Assembly (NCBI GenBank): GCA_031289315.1 | Contig: JAITPR010000008.1 | Location: 1 to 64,000, forward strand | Source: Clostridiaceae bacterium | GTDB taxonomy: Bacteria > Bacillota > Clostridia > Christensenellales > CAG-917 | Length of the DNA: 64,000 nucleotides | Direction of reading: 5' to 3' | Part shown: piece by piece, positions 8,280 to 16,700 of the stretch | Position numbering within the stretch: position 1 is the first letter of the stretch | Layout: every line of letters starts with the position of its first letter | Translations under genes and position numbers: made by a program | The notes under the pieces: generated by a model | The model's database searches: none | What the model was told of the DNA's origin: nothing | What the model saw: the letters and a program-made list of their open reading frames with translations, nothing else

Positions 8280-9527
8280 TTACTTTCTCACATGCCCGTT
8301 GCCAGTGCAAATATATTTCGCGGAGGTAAGCTCCCGCAGTCCCAAGGGTCCGCGCGCTTGCAATTTTCCGGTGCTTATGCCCATCTCCGCGCCAAAACCG
8401 AATTCGAACCCGTCCGTAAAGCGCGTCGACGCGTTGATATACAACGCCGCGCTGTCCACCCTTCTTGTAAACAAAGCCGCCGCCGCTTTATCCTTTGTCA
8501 CAATCGCTTCGCTGTGCTTAGTCGAATATTTATTTATATGCTCTATCGCCTCGTCAATTCCGGACACGACCTTTACGCTTATCTTATAGTTTTCGTACTC
8601 CGTCGCGTATTCCTTTTCGTCGGCGATGCCGGCTTTCGGAAAAAGCGCGCGCGTTTTTTCGCAACCGACTATTTCCACGCCGTGTCCGTCAAGATATTTA
8701 AGGCAATCCGGCAAAAAAGCCGCCGCAATTTTTTCATCTACAAGCAAGGACTCCGCGGCGTTACATACGCTGGGGCGTTGCAGCTTGGCATTATAAATTA
8801 TCTGCTCCGCCATTTTCAAATCCGCGCTTGACTCCACATATACGTGACAATTGCCGCCTGCGGACGCTATAACCGGTATTTTTGAGTTATCCGTAACGTA
8901 ACGCTTCAAACCCTCTCCGCCGCGCGGAATTACAAGGTCCACATACCTGTCCTGTTTTAAAAGTTCTCCGGTGGAGGCGCGGTCAACGTCGTCTATAAAT
9001 GCGACGGAATTCGCGTCAAAACCGCCTTTTTCCAAAGCCTTCCGCATTGCCGCGTATATCGCGCGGTTGCTGTTTATGGCGTCCTTACTGCCGCGCAAAA
9101 TCACCGCGTTGCCGCTCTTTATGCACAACGCCGCCGCGTCTGCGGTCACGTTGGGGCGCGCCTCGTATATTATGGCTATTACGCCTAGCGGCGCACGCAC
9201 CTTTTCTATAAATAAGCCGTTTACCGGTGAGGTCCAGCTTTCCGCCACCTCTCCCACCGGGTCGGGTAACGCCGCCACCTGACGGACTCCCTCACACATC
9301 GCGTCCACGCGCTTAGACGTAAGCATAAGCCTGTCTATAAAGGTCTTATCCTTAACGCCCTCCGCCGCGCGCACATCGATCGCATTCGCGGCTAAAATCG
9401 CCGCTTCCCCGGTCTTAATGGCATCCGCCATGAGCGTAAGCATTGTATTTTTTTGCTCCGTCGAATACGCCCCTATGACGAGGGCGGCGGCGGCGCTTTT
9501 TTGGGCGATTTCCGATACGTTAACCAT
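8280..9527 (-). CDS. proA: Gamma-glutamyl phosphate reductase
   Basis: A 415-aa NADPH-dependent enzyme that reduces gamma-glutamyl phosphate to glutamate-5-semialdehyde in proline synthesis. The aldehyde-dehydrogenase-like fold is evident from VIYEARPNVT, GNAVILRGSKDA, IPRGGEGL, the catalytic Cys in RPSVCNAAESLLV, and the C-terminal FGFGAEMGIST...RGPLGLRELTS block. The start at 9527 has AGGAACG upstream and gives the family's usual length; an extension to 9560 is not needed. The usual partner proB is not adjacent. Confidence 0.93.
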   Translation of the reverse strand: MVNVSEIAQKSAAAALVIGAYSTEQKNTMLTLMADAIKTGEAAILAANAIDVRAAEGVKDKTFIDRLMLTSKRVDAMCEGVRQVAALPDPVGEVAESWTSPVNGLFIEKVRAPLGVIAIIYEARPNVTADAAALCIKSGNAVILRGSKDAINSNRAIYAAMRKALEKGGFDANSVAFIDDVDRASTGELLKQDRYVDLVIPRGGEGLKRYVTDNSKIPVIASAGGNCHVYVESSADLKMAEQIIYNAKLQRPSVCNAAESLLVDEKIAAAFLPDCLKYLDGHGVEIVGCEKTRALFPKAGIADEKEYATEYENYKISVKVVSGIDEAIEHINKYSTKHSEAIVTKDKAAAALFTRRVDSAALYINASTRFTDGFEFGFGAEMGISTGKLQARGPLGLRELTSAKYICTGNGHVRK

Positions 9528-9565
9528 ATATGCGTTCCTAAAGTAACCGTTAAAATTCAAGCGTG

Positions 9566-9712
9566 CAAACCCGATAAAAAAATTTCTCTTATCGAAACAC
9601 TATGTACGCAGAAATCCAGTCAAGAAAAATTTCACACGGACACAAACCCGATAAAAGAAGCTTTCTCTGGCCGAATTTGGGCGTGGGGGACAAGAGGATT
9701 GCCCCCATTGGC
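9566..9712. repeat. Direct repeat and hairpin between yebC and proA
   Basis: CAAACCCGATAAAA followed by a TTTCTCT block occurs at about 9566-9589 and again at 9642-9668. A GGGGGACAA / TTGCCCCC inverted repeat occupies about 9691-9712 and could act as a weak terminator for yebC. No gene is seen in 9528-9722. Confidence 0.5.
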
Positions 9713-9722
9713 GCGCGGTGTT

Positions 9723-10466
9723 TTAGTCCTCTTCCTCGTCTTCGGGGAGTATGGCATTGTGATATACATTTTGCACGTCGTCAAGCTCGTCAAGCTTGTC
9801 TATCATCTTGAACAGCGTTTCCGCGTGAACGTCTGACGGCGTAACCTCGTTTTCCGGTATCATGGTAAACTCCGCCGAAAGCGCGTTAAGCTTTGCCGCT
9901 TCCAACGCCTCCCTCACCTTACCGAAGTCTTGCGGCAGGGTGTAAATTTCGTACACTTCATCGTCATCGGTGTTAATGTCGTCCGCGCCCGCGTCGATTG
10001 CCAACATCATGAGGTCGTCCTCACCGATGTCCGACTTGGCGACCACGATAACACCGCGCTTTTTGAACATGTAGGCGACGCAACCCGTCGAACCCAAAGA
10101 CCCGCCGTATTTGTCGAATATGTGGCGAACGTCGCCGGCGGTACGGTTTTTATTATCCGTCAACGCCTCGACTATAAACGCCGTGCCGCCTATACCGTAA
10201 CCCTCGTAGGTCATCTCCTCATAGTTGATGGAGTCGCCCTCTCCGGACGCTTTCTTTATAGACCGCGCGATGTTGTCGTTAGGCATATTGTTTGCCTTTG
10301 CGTTGGCAATGGCGTCGCGTAAACGCGAATTAGACGACTGATCAGCCCCGCCCTGCTTAACCGCAATGGCAATTTCTCTGCCTATCTTTGTGAAGACGTT
10401 GGAACGCGCCGCGTCACCCTTCGCTTTCTTGTGTTTAATGTTTGCCCATTTGCTGTGTCCGCTCAT
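9723..10466 (-). CDS. yebC: YebC/PmpR-family regulatory or translation-associated protein
   Basis: A 247-aa protein with the diagnostic N terminus MSGHSKWANIKHKKAKGDAA and the internal EEMTYEGYGIGG and GGSLGSTGCVAYMF blocks. Family members are described as DNA-binding regulators, and more recently as helping ribosomes through proline-rich stretches; sequence alone cannot choose between these. The length is normal and the C terminus is acidic (EDEEED). The start codon has only a weak upstream purine stretch. Confidence 0.92.
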   Translation of the reverse strand: MSGHSKWANIKHKKAKGDAARSNVFTKIGREIAIAVKQGGADQSSNSRLRDAIANAKANNMPNDNIARSIKKASGEGDSINYEEMTYEGYGIGGTAFIVEALTDNKNRTAGDVRHIFDKYGGSLGSTGCVAYMFKKRGVIVVAKSDIGEDDLMMLAIDAGADDINTDDDEVYEIYTLPQDFGKVREALEAAKLNALSAEFTMIPENEVTPSDVHAETLFKMIDKLDELDDVQNVYHNAILPEDEEED

Positions 10467-10762
10467 AAGAACTAAACTACCCTATTATTAAGTTTATTAC
10501 TTTATTATTATAAACTATATCATAGTTTTTTTCAAGTGATTTGCAACGGTTCCGTATTATACGCGGAGCAAACGCAAAAAATATTTTTATTCCGGACAAT
10601 AAACCCGGCATGCAGTGTAAATTAGGGGCGTAAATAAAGCGAAACACCGCGCATAAATTCATCTGAAAAAATCTGAAAAACCTTTACTATCCATGCGGTT
10701 TTCAATTAATTTTACCGGTAAATGGGTATGGACAATTAAAGGAGTGTGGGTAATTCGCAAAG
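10467..10762. other. Non-coding spacer with family A end fragments
   Basis: AT-rich spacer between yebC and the methyltransferase gene, presumably holding the yebC promoter (TATTATTATAAACTATATC around 10503-10522). At 10724-10759 there is a family A left-end-like GGGTATGGACAATT, directly followed by an inverted right-end-like GGAGTGTGGGTAATTCGC. No gene is supported. Confidence 0.5.
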
Positions 10763-11512
10763 CTATGCGCGGCGCGAAACCTCGTACATAGCCACGCCCG
10801 CGGCGACACCGGCGTTTAAGGATTCCATACGCTTCATGGGAAGCGATACGGTATATTTGCAAGCGGACAGCACCTCCGAGCTTACGCCGTGCGCCTCCGC
10901 TCCTAAAACGAGCGTAACCGCGCCGCCGAAAACGGTGTCAAAAAGACTTTTTCCGCCCATATCCAACGCCGCGCTTTCGGTTTTTTGCAACAGCTTCACG
11001 GCTTCGTTTAAAGTTATGTCGCGGATTTTAAGTTGGAACACCGCCCCCATAGAGGCACGTATCGTCTTAGGCGAAAACACGTCCGCGGTATTGAGCAGGT
11101 AAACGTCGTCAAAGCCGCACGCCGCCGCCGTCCTTAAAACCGTACCCAAATTCCCCGCATCGGATACGCCGTCCAGTAGCAGCGCGTTGCCCGTCGGAAG
11201 GGCAAACGGTGCGAACGCCGTCCTCACCGCCGCAATAATTCCGTACGGCGTTTCGGTATCCGACAGCGCGTCCATTACGTTTTGTGACACGGTGAGGATC
11301 TCCGCGTTTTTAAATTTTTCCGACACGGCTCCGGTAAATTCCGATTCCCGCTCTACTGTAACGGCTACGTACTCGACAGTCACAAGGTTCGGCAGGTCGC
11401 GCACGGCGTTTCCGCCCTCAACCAACGTAAGCCCCGTTTCCGCGCGGTGCTTTTTGTCCTTCAGTTTTCTCAAAAACCGTATTTTATCATTTGAAACAGA
11501 CGTAATAATCAT
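10763..11512 (-). CDS. SpoU/TrmH-family RNA 2'-O-methyltransferase
   Basis: A 249-aa enzyme with an N-terminal L30e-like substrate-binding domain (to about residue 95) and a SPOUT knot domain. The motifs are LLLDGVSDAGNLGTVLRTA (motif 1), LVLGAEAHGVS (motif 2) and VSLPMKRMESLNAGVAAGVAMYE (motif 3, split here by family spacing). It uses S-adenosylmethionine to methylate a ribose in rRNA or tRNA. Its place beside rplT resembles ysgA-type genes in Bacillota. The infC-rplT operon ends in a terminator just upstream, so it is probably transcribed separately. Confidence 0.88.
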   Translation of the reverse strand: MIITSVSNDKIRFLRKLKDKKHRAETGLTLVEGGNAVRDLPNLVTVEYVAVTVERESEFTGAVSEKFKNAEILTVSQNVMDALSDTETPYGIIAAVRTAFAPFALPTGNALLLDGVSDAGNLGTVLRTAAACGFDDVYLLNTADVFSPKTIRASMGAVFQLKIRDITLNEAVKLLQKTESAALDMGGKSLFDTVFGGAVTLVLGAEAHGVSSEVLSACKYTVSLPMKRMESLNAGVAAGVAMYEVSRRA

Positions 11513-11564
11513 AGTCTATTATTCAACTCCCGATTACAAATAATCATGGGTATTTCCCGGTTAC

Positions 11565-11626
11565 AAAAAACGCTTCCCGTGCGGAGCGTACAGGATATAC
11601 GCAAAGTGCCGCGGGAAGCGTTTTGA
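11565..11626 (-). terminator. Terminator of the infC-rpmI-rplT operon
   Basis: Arms AAAACGCTTCCCG and CGGGAAGCGTTTT with an internal GCGG/CCGC pair enclose about 30 nt. Read on the minus strand the stem is followed by TTTTTTG. It starts about 30 nt after the rplT stop. Confidence 0.8.
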
Positions 11627-11657
11627 ATAGAGCGTGGACTAAAAACCCGAACGGGAT

Positions 11658-12017
11658 TTATTTGCCGGCAAGAGCGGTCTTAGCCTCTAAGCACACCGCC
11701 GAAAAACCCGCCGCATCGTTCACCGCCATATCCGCCAAAACCTTACGGTTGAGCGTTATGCCGGCAGTCTTAAGCCCGAACATCAAACGGCTGTAGCTTA
11801 AATCGTTAAGCCTTGCGCCGGCGTTTATTCTGGCAATCCAAAGCTGACGGAAGTCGCGCTTTTTTCTCTTTCTGCCGACAAACGCGTACGCTTGGGATTT
11901 CATAACCGCTTGACGGGCTATTCTGTAGAGCTTCGACTTGCCGCCGAAGTAACCTTTTGCTTGCTTTAATATCTTTCTGCGTTTTTTGGCCGCGTTAACG
12001 CCTCTCTTAATTCTCAT
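11658..12017 (-). CDS. rplT: 50S ribosomal protein L20
   Basis: A 119-aa basic protein with the canonical opening [31 protein letters not shown] and [18 protein letters not shown]. It binds 23S rRNA early in 50S assembly, and in Bacillota it also represses its own operon by binding the leader. GGGAGG lies upstream of the ATG. Third gene of infC-rpmI-rplT. Confidence 0.98.
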   Translation of the reverse strand: MRIKRGVNAAKKRRKILKQAKGYFGGKSKLYRIARQAVMKSQAYAFVGRKRKKRDFRQLWIARINAGARLNDLSYSRLMFGLKTAGITLNRKVLADMAVNDAAGFSAVCLEAKTALAGK

Positions 12018-12034
12018 AATTCAATCCCTCCCGA

Positions 12035-12235
12035 TTAGTCGTACGGCATCAGCTTTTTTCTGATGGTAGAAGCTTGCGTTTCGTTTACGTAGCCGCCCTT
12101 GCGCAATCTGCGCTTTCTCTTTGCATCCTTTTTAGTGAGGATGTGGTTTTTGTTCTGCTTGTTCTTTTTAATCAAGCCGTTTCCAGTAATCGCGAAACGC
12201 TTTTTCGCGCCGCTGTGTGTTTTTTGCTTAGGCAT
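12035..12235 (-). CDS. rpmI: 50S ribosomal protein L35
   Basis: A 66-aa very basic protein: [34 protein letters not shown] and the C-terminal KLMPYD are diagnostic. GGAGG precedes the ATG. It lies between infC and rplT with short spacers, consistent with one transcript. Confidence 0.98.
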   Translation of the reverse strand: MPKQKTHSGAKKRFAITGNGLIKKNKQNKNHILTKKDAKRKRRLRKGGYVNETQASTIRKKLMPYD

Positions 12236-12321
12236 GTTTAGTCCTCCATGTACTTACGCCCGTACTTAGTCCGTCCGCTTTAAGCGTCCAAAAAAATATG
12301 TGCGGTTAATGTCTTTATTGC

Positions 12322-12846
12322 TTATTTTTTTACAAGCGGCGTAATTATGAGAGCAATTGTTCTGCCCTCCAACGCCGCTTCCTTTTCCTTTGCTCCGTAA
12401 GGCGCTATCAACTCAAAAAAGTCCGCCATGACCTTCATGGCAATTTCCGGATGAGCCTGCTGCCTACCCTTTAGACGGATTGAAGCGCGCACCTTATCGC
12501 CCTCTTGTAAGAAGCCTTGCGCAGACTTGGCTTTTACCTTTAAGTCGCCCGTGTCAATTGTCGCGGACAACCAAACCTCTTTCAATTCGACGATTTTTTG
12601 GTTTTTTCTGGCTTCCTTGTCTTTTTTGGCTTGCTCAAACTTATACTTGCCGTAATCCATTATTTTGCACACCGGCGGAACGGAGCTAGGGTTAATCTTT
12701 ACCAAGTCCAGATTAGAGCTTTCCGCAAGACGGTTGGCGTCGTAAGCGGACATAACCCCGAGCATTGCGCCGTCGGCGGCAATAACTCTGACCTCTCTGT
12801 CTCTTATTTGTTCGTTGGTTTGCAGATTTTTTATGCTGTTATTGAT
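12322..12846 (-). CDS. infC: Translation initiation factor IF-3, probable AUC start
   Basis: A 174-aa factor that binds the 30S subunit and polices start-codon choice. Family blocks are TNEQIRDREVRVI, PPVCKIMDYGKYKFEQ and RIRLKGRQ-like ASIRLKGRQQAHPEI. An ATG-initiated frame from 12765 would lack the conserved N-terminal domain. The frame continues 27 codons upstream to an ATC at 12844-12846, placed 8 nt after AGGAGG, and there is no in-frame ATG, GTG or TTG in between at that spacing. Rare starts (AUU, AUC, AUA) are well known for infC and let IF-3 repress its own translation. Confidence 0.92.
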   Translation of the reverse strand: MNNSIKNLQTNEQIRDREVRVIAADGAMLGVMSAYDANRLAESSNLDLVKINPSSVPPVCKIMDYGKYKFEQAKKDKEARKNQKIVELKEVWLSATIDTGDLKVKAKSAQGFLQEGDKVRASIRLKGRQQAHPEIAMKVMADFFELIAPYGAKEKEAALEGRTIALIITPLVKK

Positions 12847-12898
12847 ATCGGTATCCTCCTACGGACGCGTTTTTCTTTACCCGTCCGATAATTGTCGG

Positions 12899-13062
12899 TA
12901 TTTACGGATAAGCCGTTTATACTTACCCTAACGATTTTGTTTAGCCGTCAAACAAGTTGTTTGATGTGCGGTTTTTTGATATTTACGGATAACTACTTTA
13001 TGCTCACCCGTAAAAATTTTTTTAGCCGTCAAACAAGTTGTTTGATGCATGGTTTTAAGGTA
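12899..13062 (-). repeat. Two tandem about 81-bp copies in the infC leader
   Basis: Two near-identical units (about 12899-12979 and 12980-13062) each carry TATTTACGGATAA, then TTTAGCCG and the palindrome TCAAACAA-G-TTGTTTGA, so the leader RNA would form the same hairpin twice. A third, much decayed copy may lie at 12860-12898 (TACGGACGCG...TTTACCCGTCCG). Confidence 0.75.
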
Positions 13063-13107
13063 ACCGTCGTTTTTTTACACCTATGGCAATTACGATTGCG
13101 AAATAGT

Positions 13108-13146
13108 CTACAAATAAAAAAAAGACGGGAGCAAAAGCTTCCCGCA
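13108..13146 (-). promoter_or_regulatory. Leader attenuator of the infC-rpmI-rplT operon
   Basis: On the minus strand GCGGGAAGC / GCTCCCGT (one bulged base) is followed directly by a T run of eight, upstream of infC. An intrinsic terminator in front of infC is the hallmark of the L20-controlled leader of Bacillota. The terminator shape is seen; binding of L20 is inferred from the family. Confidence 0.7.
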
Positions 13147-13286
13147 GACAATTTAAGGGCAATTGACTCAACGCCCAAAATTGATACCGATAACCGCCAA
13201 CCGTCACTTCGGCGCGGTGAAAGGGGAAAACCTTTACTTCATGCATCATAATACACTAACCGATAAATTCTGTCAACTGTTTTTTT

Positions 13287-13455
13287 GGGGGTGGACAATT
13301 CGCAACAAAATATTTTCAAGCTATTTTAAGGATAAAACTGTCTGAAAGCACCGCACGTCGCACCGCTACTTAACAGGCATTTCGACCGGTTTTAGACTAA
13401 AAGAGCCGAAAAGATTTTCTTAAACGGCAAGTCGTCATCGAGGATTGTACACACC
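13287..13455. repeat. Family A, copy A1
   Basis: Left end GGGGGTGGACAATTCG, interior AAAATATTTTC...AAGGATAAAACTGTCTGAAAGCACCG, right part AAAAGATTTTCTTAAACGGC then AAGTCGTC and GGATTGTACACACC. The ends form an imperfect terminal inverted repeat. It shares interior order with the copies at 17817 and 19333. Confidence 0.8.
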
Positions 13456-13479
13456 TTTTCTAAGTGGGCGTACAATCCT

Positions 13480-13632
13480 CTATGCATATTTCACGGCTAC
13501 TACACCGTCACTATAAAACGACACCACGACCTCTTTATCGGGAAAGGCGCTTCCGTCGTTGTCCGCTACGCAAGACAAAAACCTTGCGATAATAAATGTT
13601 ATAATAATAAAGACGAACCCCCATTTTCCCAT
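13480..13632 (-). CDS. Small membrane/lipoprotein-like peptide, 50 aa
   Basis: This ORF is short but looks real. GGAGAAAGAAC precedes the ATG at 13632. The product begins MGKWGFVFIIITFIIARFLS and then has C, giving one hydrophobic segment ending at a cysteine, followed by an acidic stretch and an amphipathic strand-like end. It could be a small lipoprotein or membrane peptide. It lies about 100 nt downstream of the InlB-repeat gene on the same strand. A perfect 11-bp inverted repeat (GAGGATTGTAC / GTACAATCCTC, 13439-13480) follows its stop. No family is recognised. Confidence 0.45.
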   Translation of the reverse strand: MGKWGFVFIIITFIIARFLSCVADNDGSAFPDKEVVVSFYSDGVVAVKYA

Positions 13633-13739
13633 GTTCTTTCTCCATATTTATCAAAGCGCACGCACACCCTGTTACAATTATATCATCGTTTTCTACCTAT
13701 TGCAATACTCCCGCAATTAATGCGTTTTCCCTAGCTCTA

Positions 13740-16700
13740 TTAAATCCAGTAAGCGTAAAGTTCCGTGTCTTCGGTTTTGTTCCAAGCTATGACACTTGCT
13801 CCGGTTTCGTCCGTGTAGCGCGTACCGTTACCTCCCGGCTCGTCATACCAACCGCCGAAGGTATATCCTTCTCGTGAGGGTACCGGCAGATTAAAGCTCT
13901 CTCCGTAGGTAACGGTTTCCGTACCGGAGCTTTCGCCCGCCGTGCCGCCCTCGTACGGCTCGTCGCCCTCAAAGTCCAAGCTAAAGGTGATGATTTGTCC
14001 GTAGGCGGAATAGGGATAAATCCGCAAATAATACAGTACTCCGGCGGTGACACTCATGGAATGTTCGGTTAAACTGCCGAAGCTGGACATATTCAACGTG
14101 CCGGCTACAAGATTTTTGTTTATTGTGCCGTAGAACGGATTGTAGACGTCGGTATATAACCCGACGTAATAAATATAATTTGCCGACGAATTTTCATAGC
14201 TCAGGGTGTTAAATGTCAATGTACCGCTCACCGGCGCAACAAACGCCAAATACTGCGAAAGAGTTATCGTTTGATACATGTTTCTCGCCAAAATATCTAT
14301 CTCACCGGTGCCGTAATGTTGAACCCATTTGGCAAAAAGCGTGATGTCGCCGTCGACACGCGCCGCGAAATCATACGCGCTTCCGTTGCCTTCGGAATTG
14401 CCGTACCAACCCGCGAATATGTAATCTCCGCTACGTTCGGGGGAATTGGGGTAAACCAACCCGTTGGTTTCGGTTATGACTTGCGGCGGCGGAGGCGTAC
14501 CCGCAACGCCGTTCAAATCGAAGGATACCGTAAACTGCGCCTTGCTGAAGGACACCGTATACTCGTTGGGAGTCCACAGCGCGGTAAAGGTCTTGTTGCC
14601 GGCACTTCCCTGCGGAATTACGCCGCCCTCAAGCCAGCCGTCGAACTCATACCCATCACGGGTCGGGTCCAAAAGCGTTATCGTTTCCGTTTCCTCAGTG
14701 TATCTTACCGGATTGCCCGCGGCGTTTTCTCCGCCGCCCAGTATGTAACTTATCGAATAAACGTCAAGCCAACGCGCGTAGAGGATACCGCCATGCGGTT
14801 TATCCCATATGCTCACGCCTTCCATGCGCACATTGTAATACAATTTTCCGCCGGCTTCCGCGTCATAATATCCGGCAAACACCGCATTCGCTTTGGTCGG
14901 AGCCACGGCTTGCGGCAGGTTAGCGCCGTATATTGCGGTTACGCTTTCCGTGCCTCCCGCGCCGCCCTTAAAGTCAAGGGTCACAGTGTACTCTCCGGAG
15001 TCCCATGAGGCGGTAAAAATCTTGTCGCCGGTACTGCCCTTTAAGATTGTGCCGCCATCCGACCAACCGGTAAAGTCGTAGCCCGCGCGAGTCGGGTCGG
15101 CAAGAACTACGGTATCGAACTCCACCGTATAGGTCTGCGGATTGGTCGCGGCGTTTTCTCCGCCGCCCAGTACATACGATACGGTATAGACGTGCAATTC
15201 CCACACGGCGGAATAATTTCTGTTGCCGGTGCTGCCCTTTGTTATAACGATATTATCTCCCGACCAGCTCACAAAATCGTAGCCTCTGCGCGTCGGGGGC
15301 GCAATAATGATTGTGTCGGACTCCGCCGTATACTTCGACGGATTTCCTGCGTTATTTTCTCCGCCGTTCAAATCGTAATTAATTGCATATTCCGTAGCCG
15401 TCCAAAGTGCAGTGAACATCTTATTTCCCGTACTGCCCGTCGGAATTATGCCGCCGTCCGTCCAACCGTCGAATTCGTAGCCGGCACGCGGCACGGGATT
15501 AAGCAGAGTAATTGTGGGAGAGTTCACCGTATACGCCGTCGGGTTCGGATTGTTTGCCCCGGCGTCCTCATAGGTTATGGTATAGGTCACGATGCTCCAG
15601 CCCGCGGTAAAGTTCTTATGTCCCGTGCTGCCCGTCGGGATTACGCCGCCGTTATTCCAACCGGTAAAATCATAGCCCGCGCGCGGCGCCGGATTAAGCA
15701 ATATAAGCTCCGGTGACTCTACGGTATAAGTCGACGGATTCGGGTTATTCGCCCCCGCGTTGATATAGGTTATCGTATACGTAACGACCTCCCACGTCGT
15801 CCTGAAGGTCTTATTCCCCGTGCTTCCGGCGGGAATTACGCCGCCGTCCGTCCAACCGGTAAAATCGTAGCCCACGCGCGCCGCCGGGTCAAGCAAGGTA
15901 ATCACGGACGACTCTACGGTGTATGTCACCGGGTTCGGGTTGTTCTCCCCGGCATTTATATAGGTTATGCTATAGGTTACAACGCTCCAACCCGCGGTAA
16001 AGGTCTTCGGTCCAGTACTGCCCGCCGGAATTACGCCGCCGTTATTCCAACCGGCAAAGGTGTAGCCCGCGCGTGCCGCAGGGTCAAGCAAGGTAATCGC
16101 CGGCGACTCTACGGTGTACGTCGCCGGATTCGGATTGTTCCCCCCCGCGTTTATATATGTTATCGCATACGTGACAATCTCCCACGTCGCCGTGAAGGTC
16201 TTGTTTCCCGTGCTTCCGGCGGGAATTACACCGTCGTCCGTCCAACCGGTAAAGTTATAGCCCGTACGCGCCGCCGGGGCAAGTAAGGTAATCGTAGGCG
16301 ACTCTACGGTGTATGTCGCCGGGTTGGGGTTATTCTCCCCCGCGTCCTCATAGGTTACGGTATAGGTAACGGCGCTCCATTTGGCGTACACCACGGTATT
16401 GCCGGTAATAACTCCGCCAAAGTTAAACGGCACGGTGCCGCTTGTGTCCGCATACCAGTCTACAAACGAATAACCCGGCTTTACGGGGTCGCGTGAGGGA
16501 CGCGCGACAAGCCCGGTTTCCGTGTCGCTTTTCGCGCTTGCAACCGCACTGCCGCCGGACGTATTGAAGCTAACATCGTACGCCGTATAGCCCGGAACCG
16601 TAACGCCGTAATCCCACATGGCGTTAAGGCGTATATCTCCGGTTAAAACGGTGTTCGCGTCAAAGCGCTCTCCGGTTGAGTAAAACCACCCTAAAAATTT

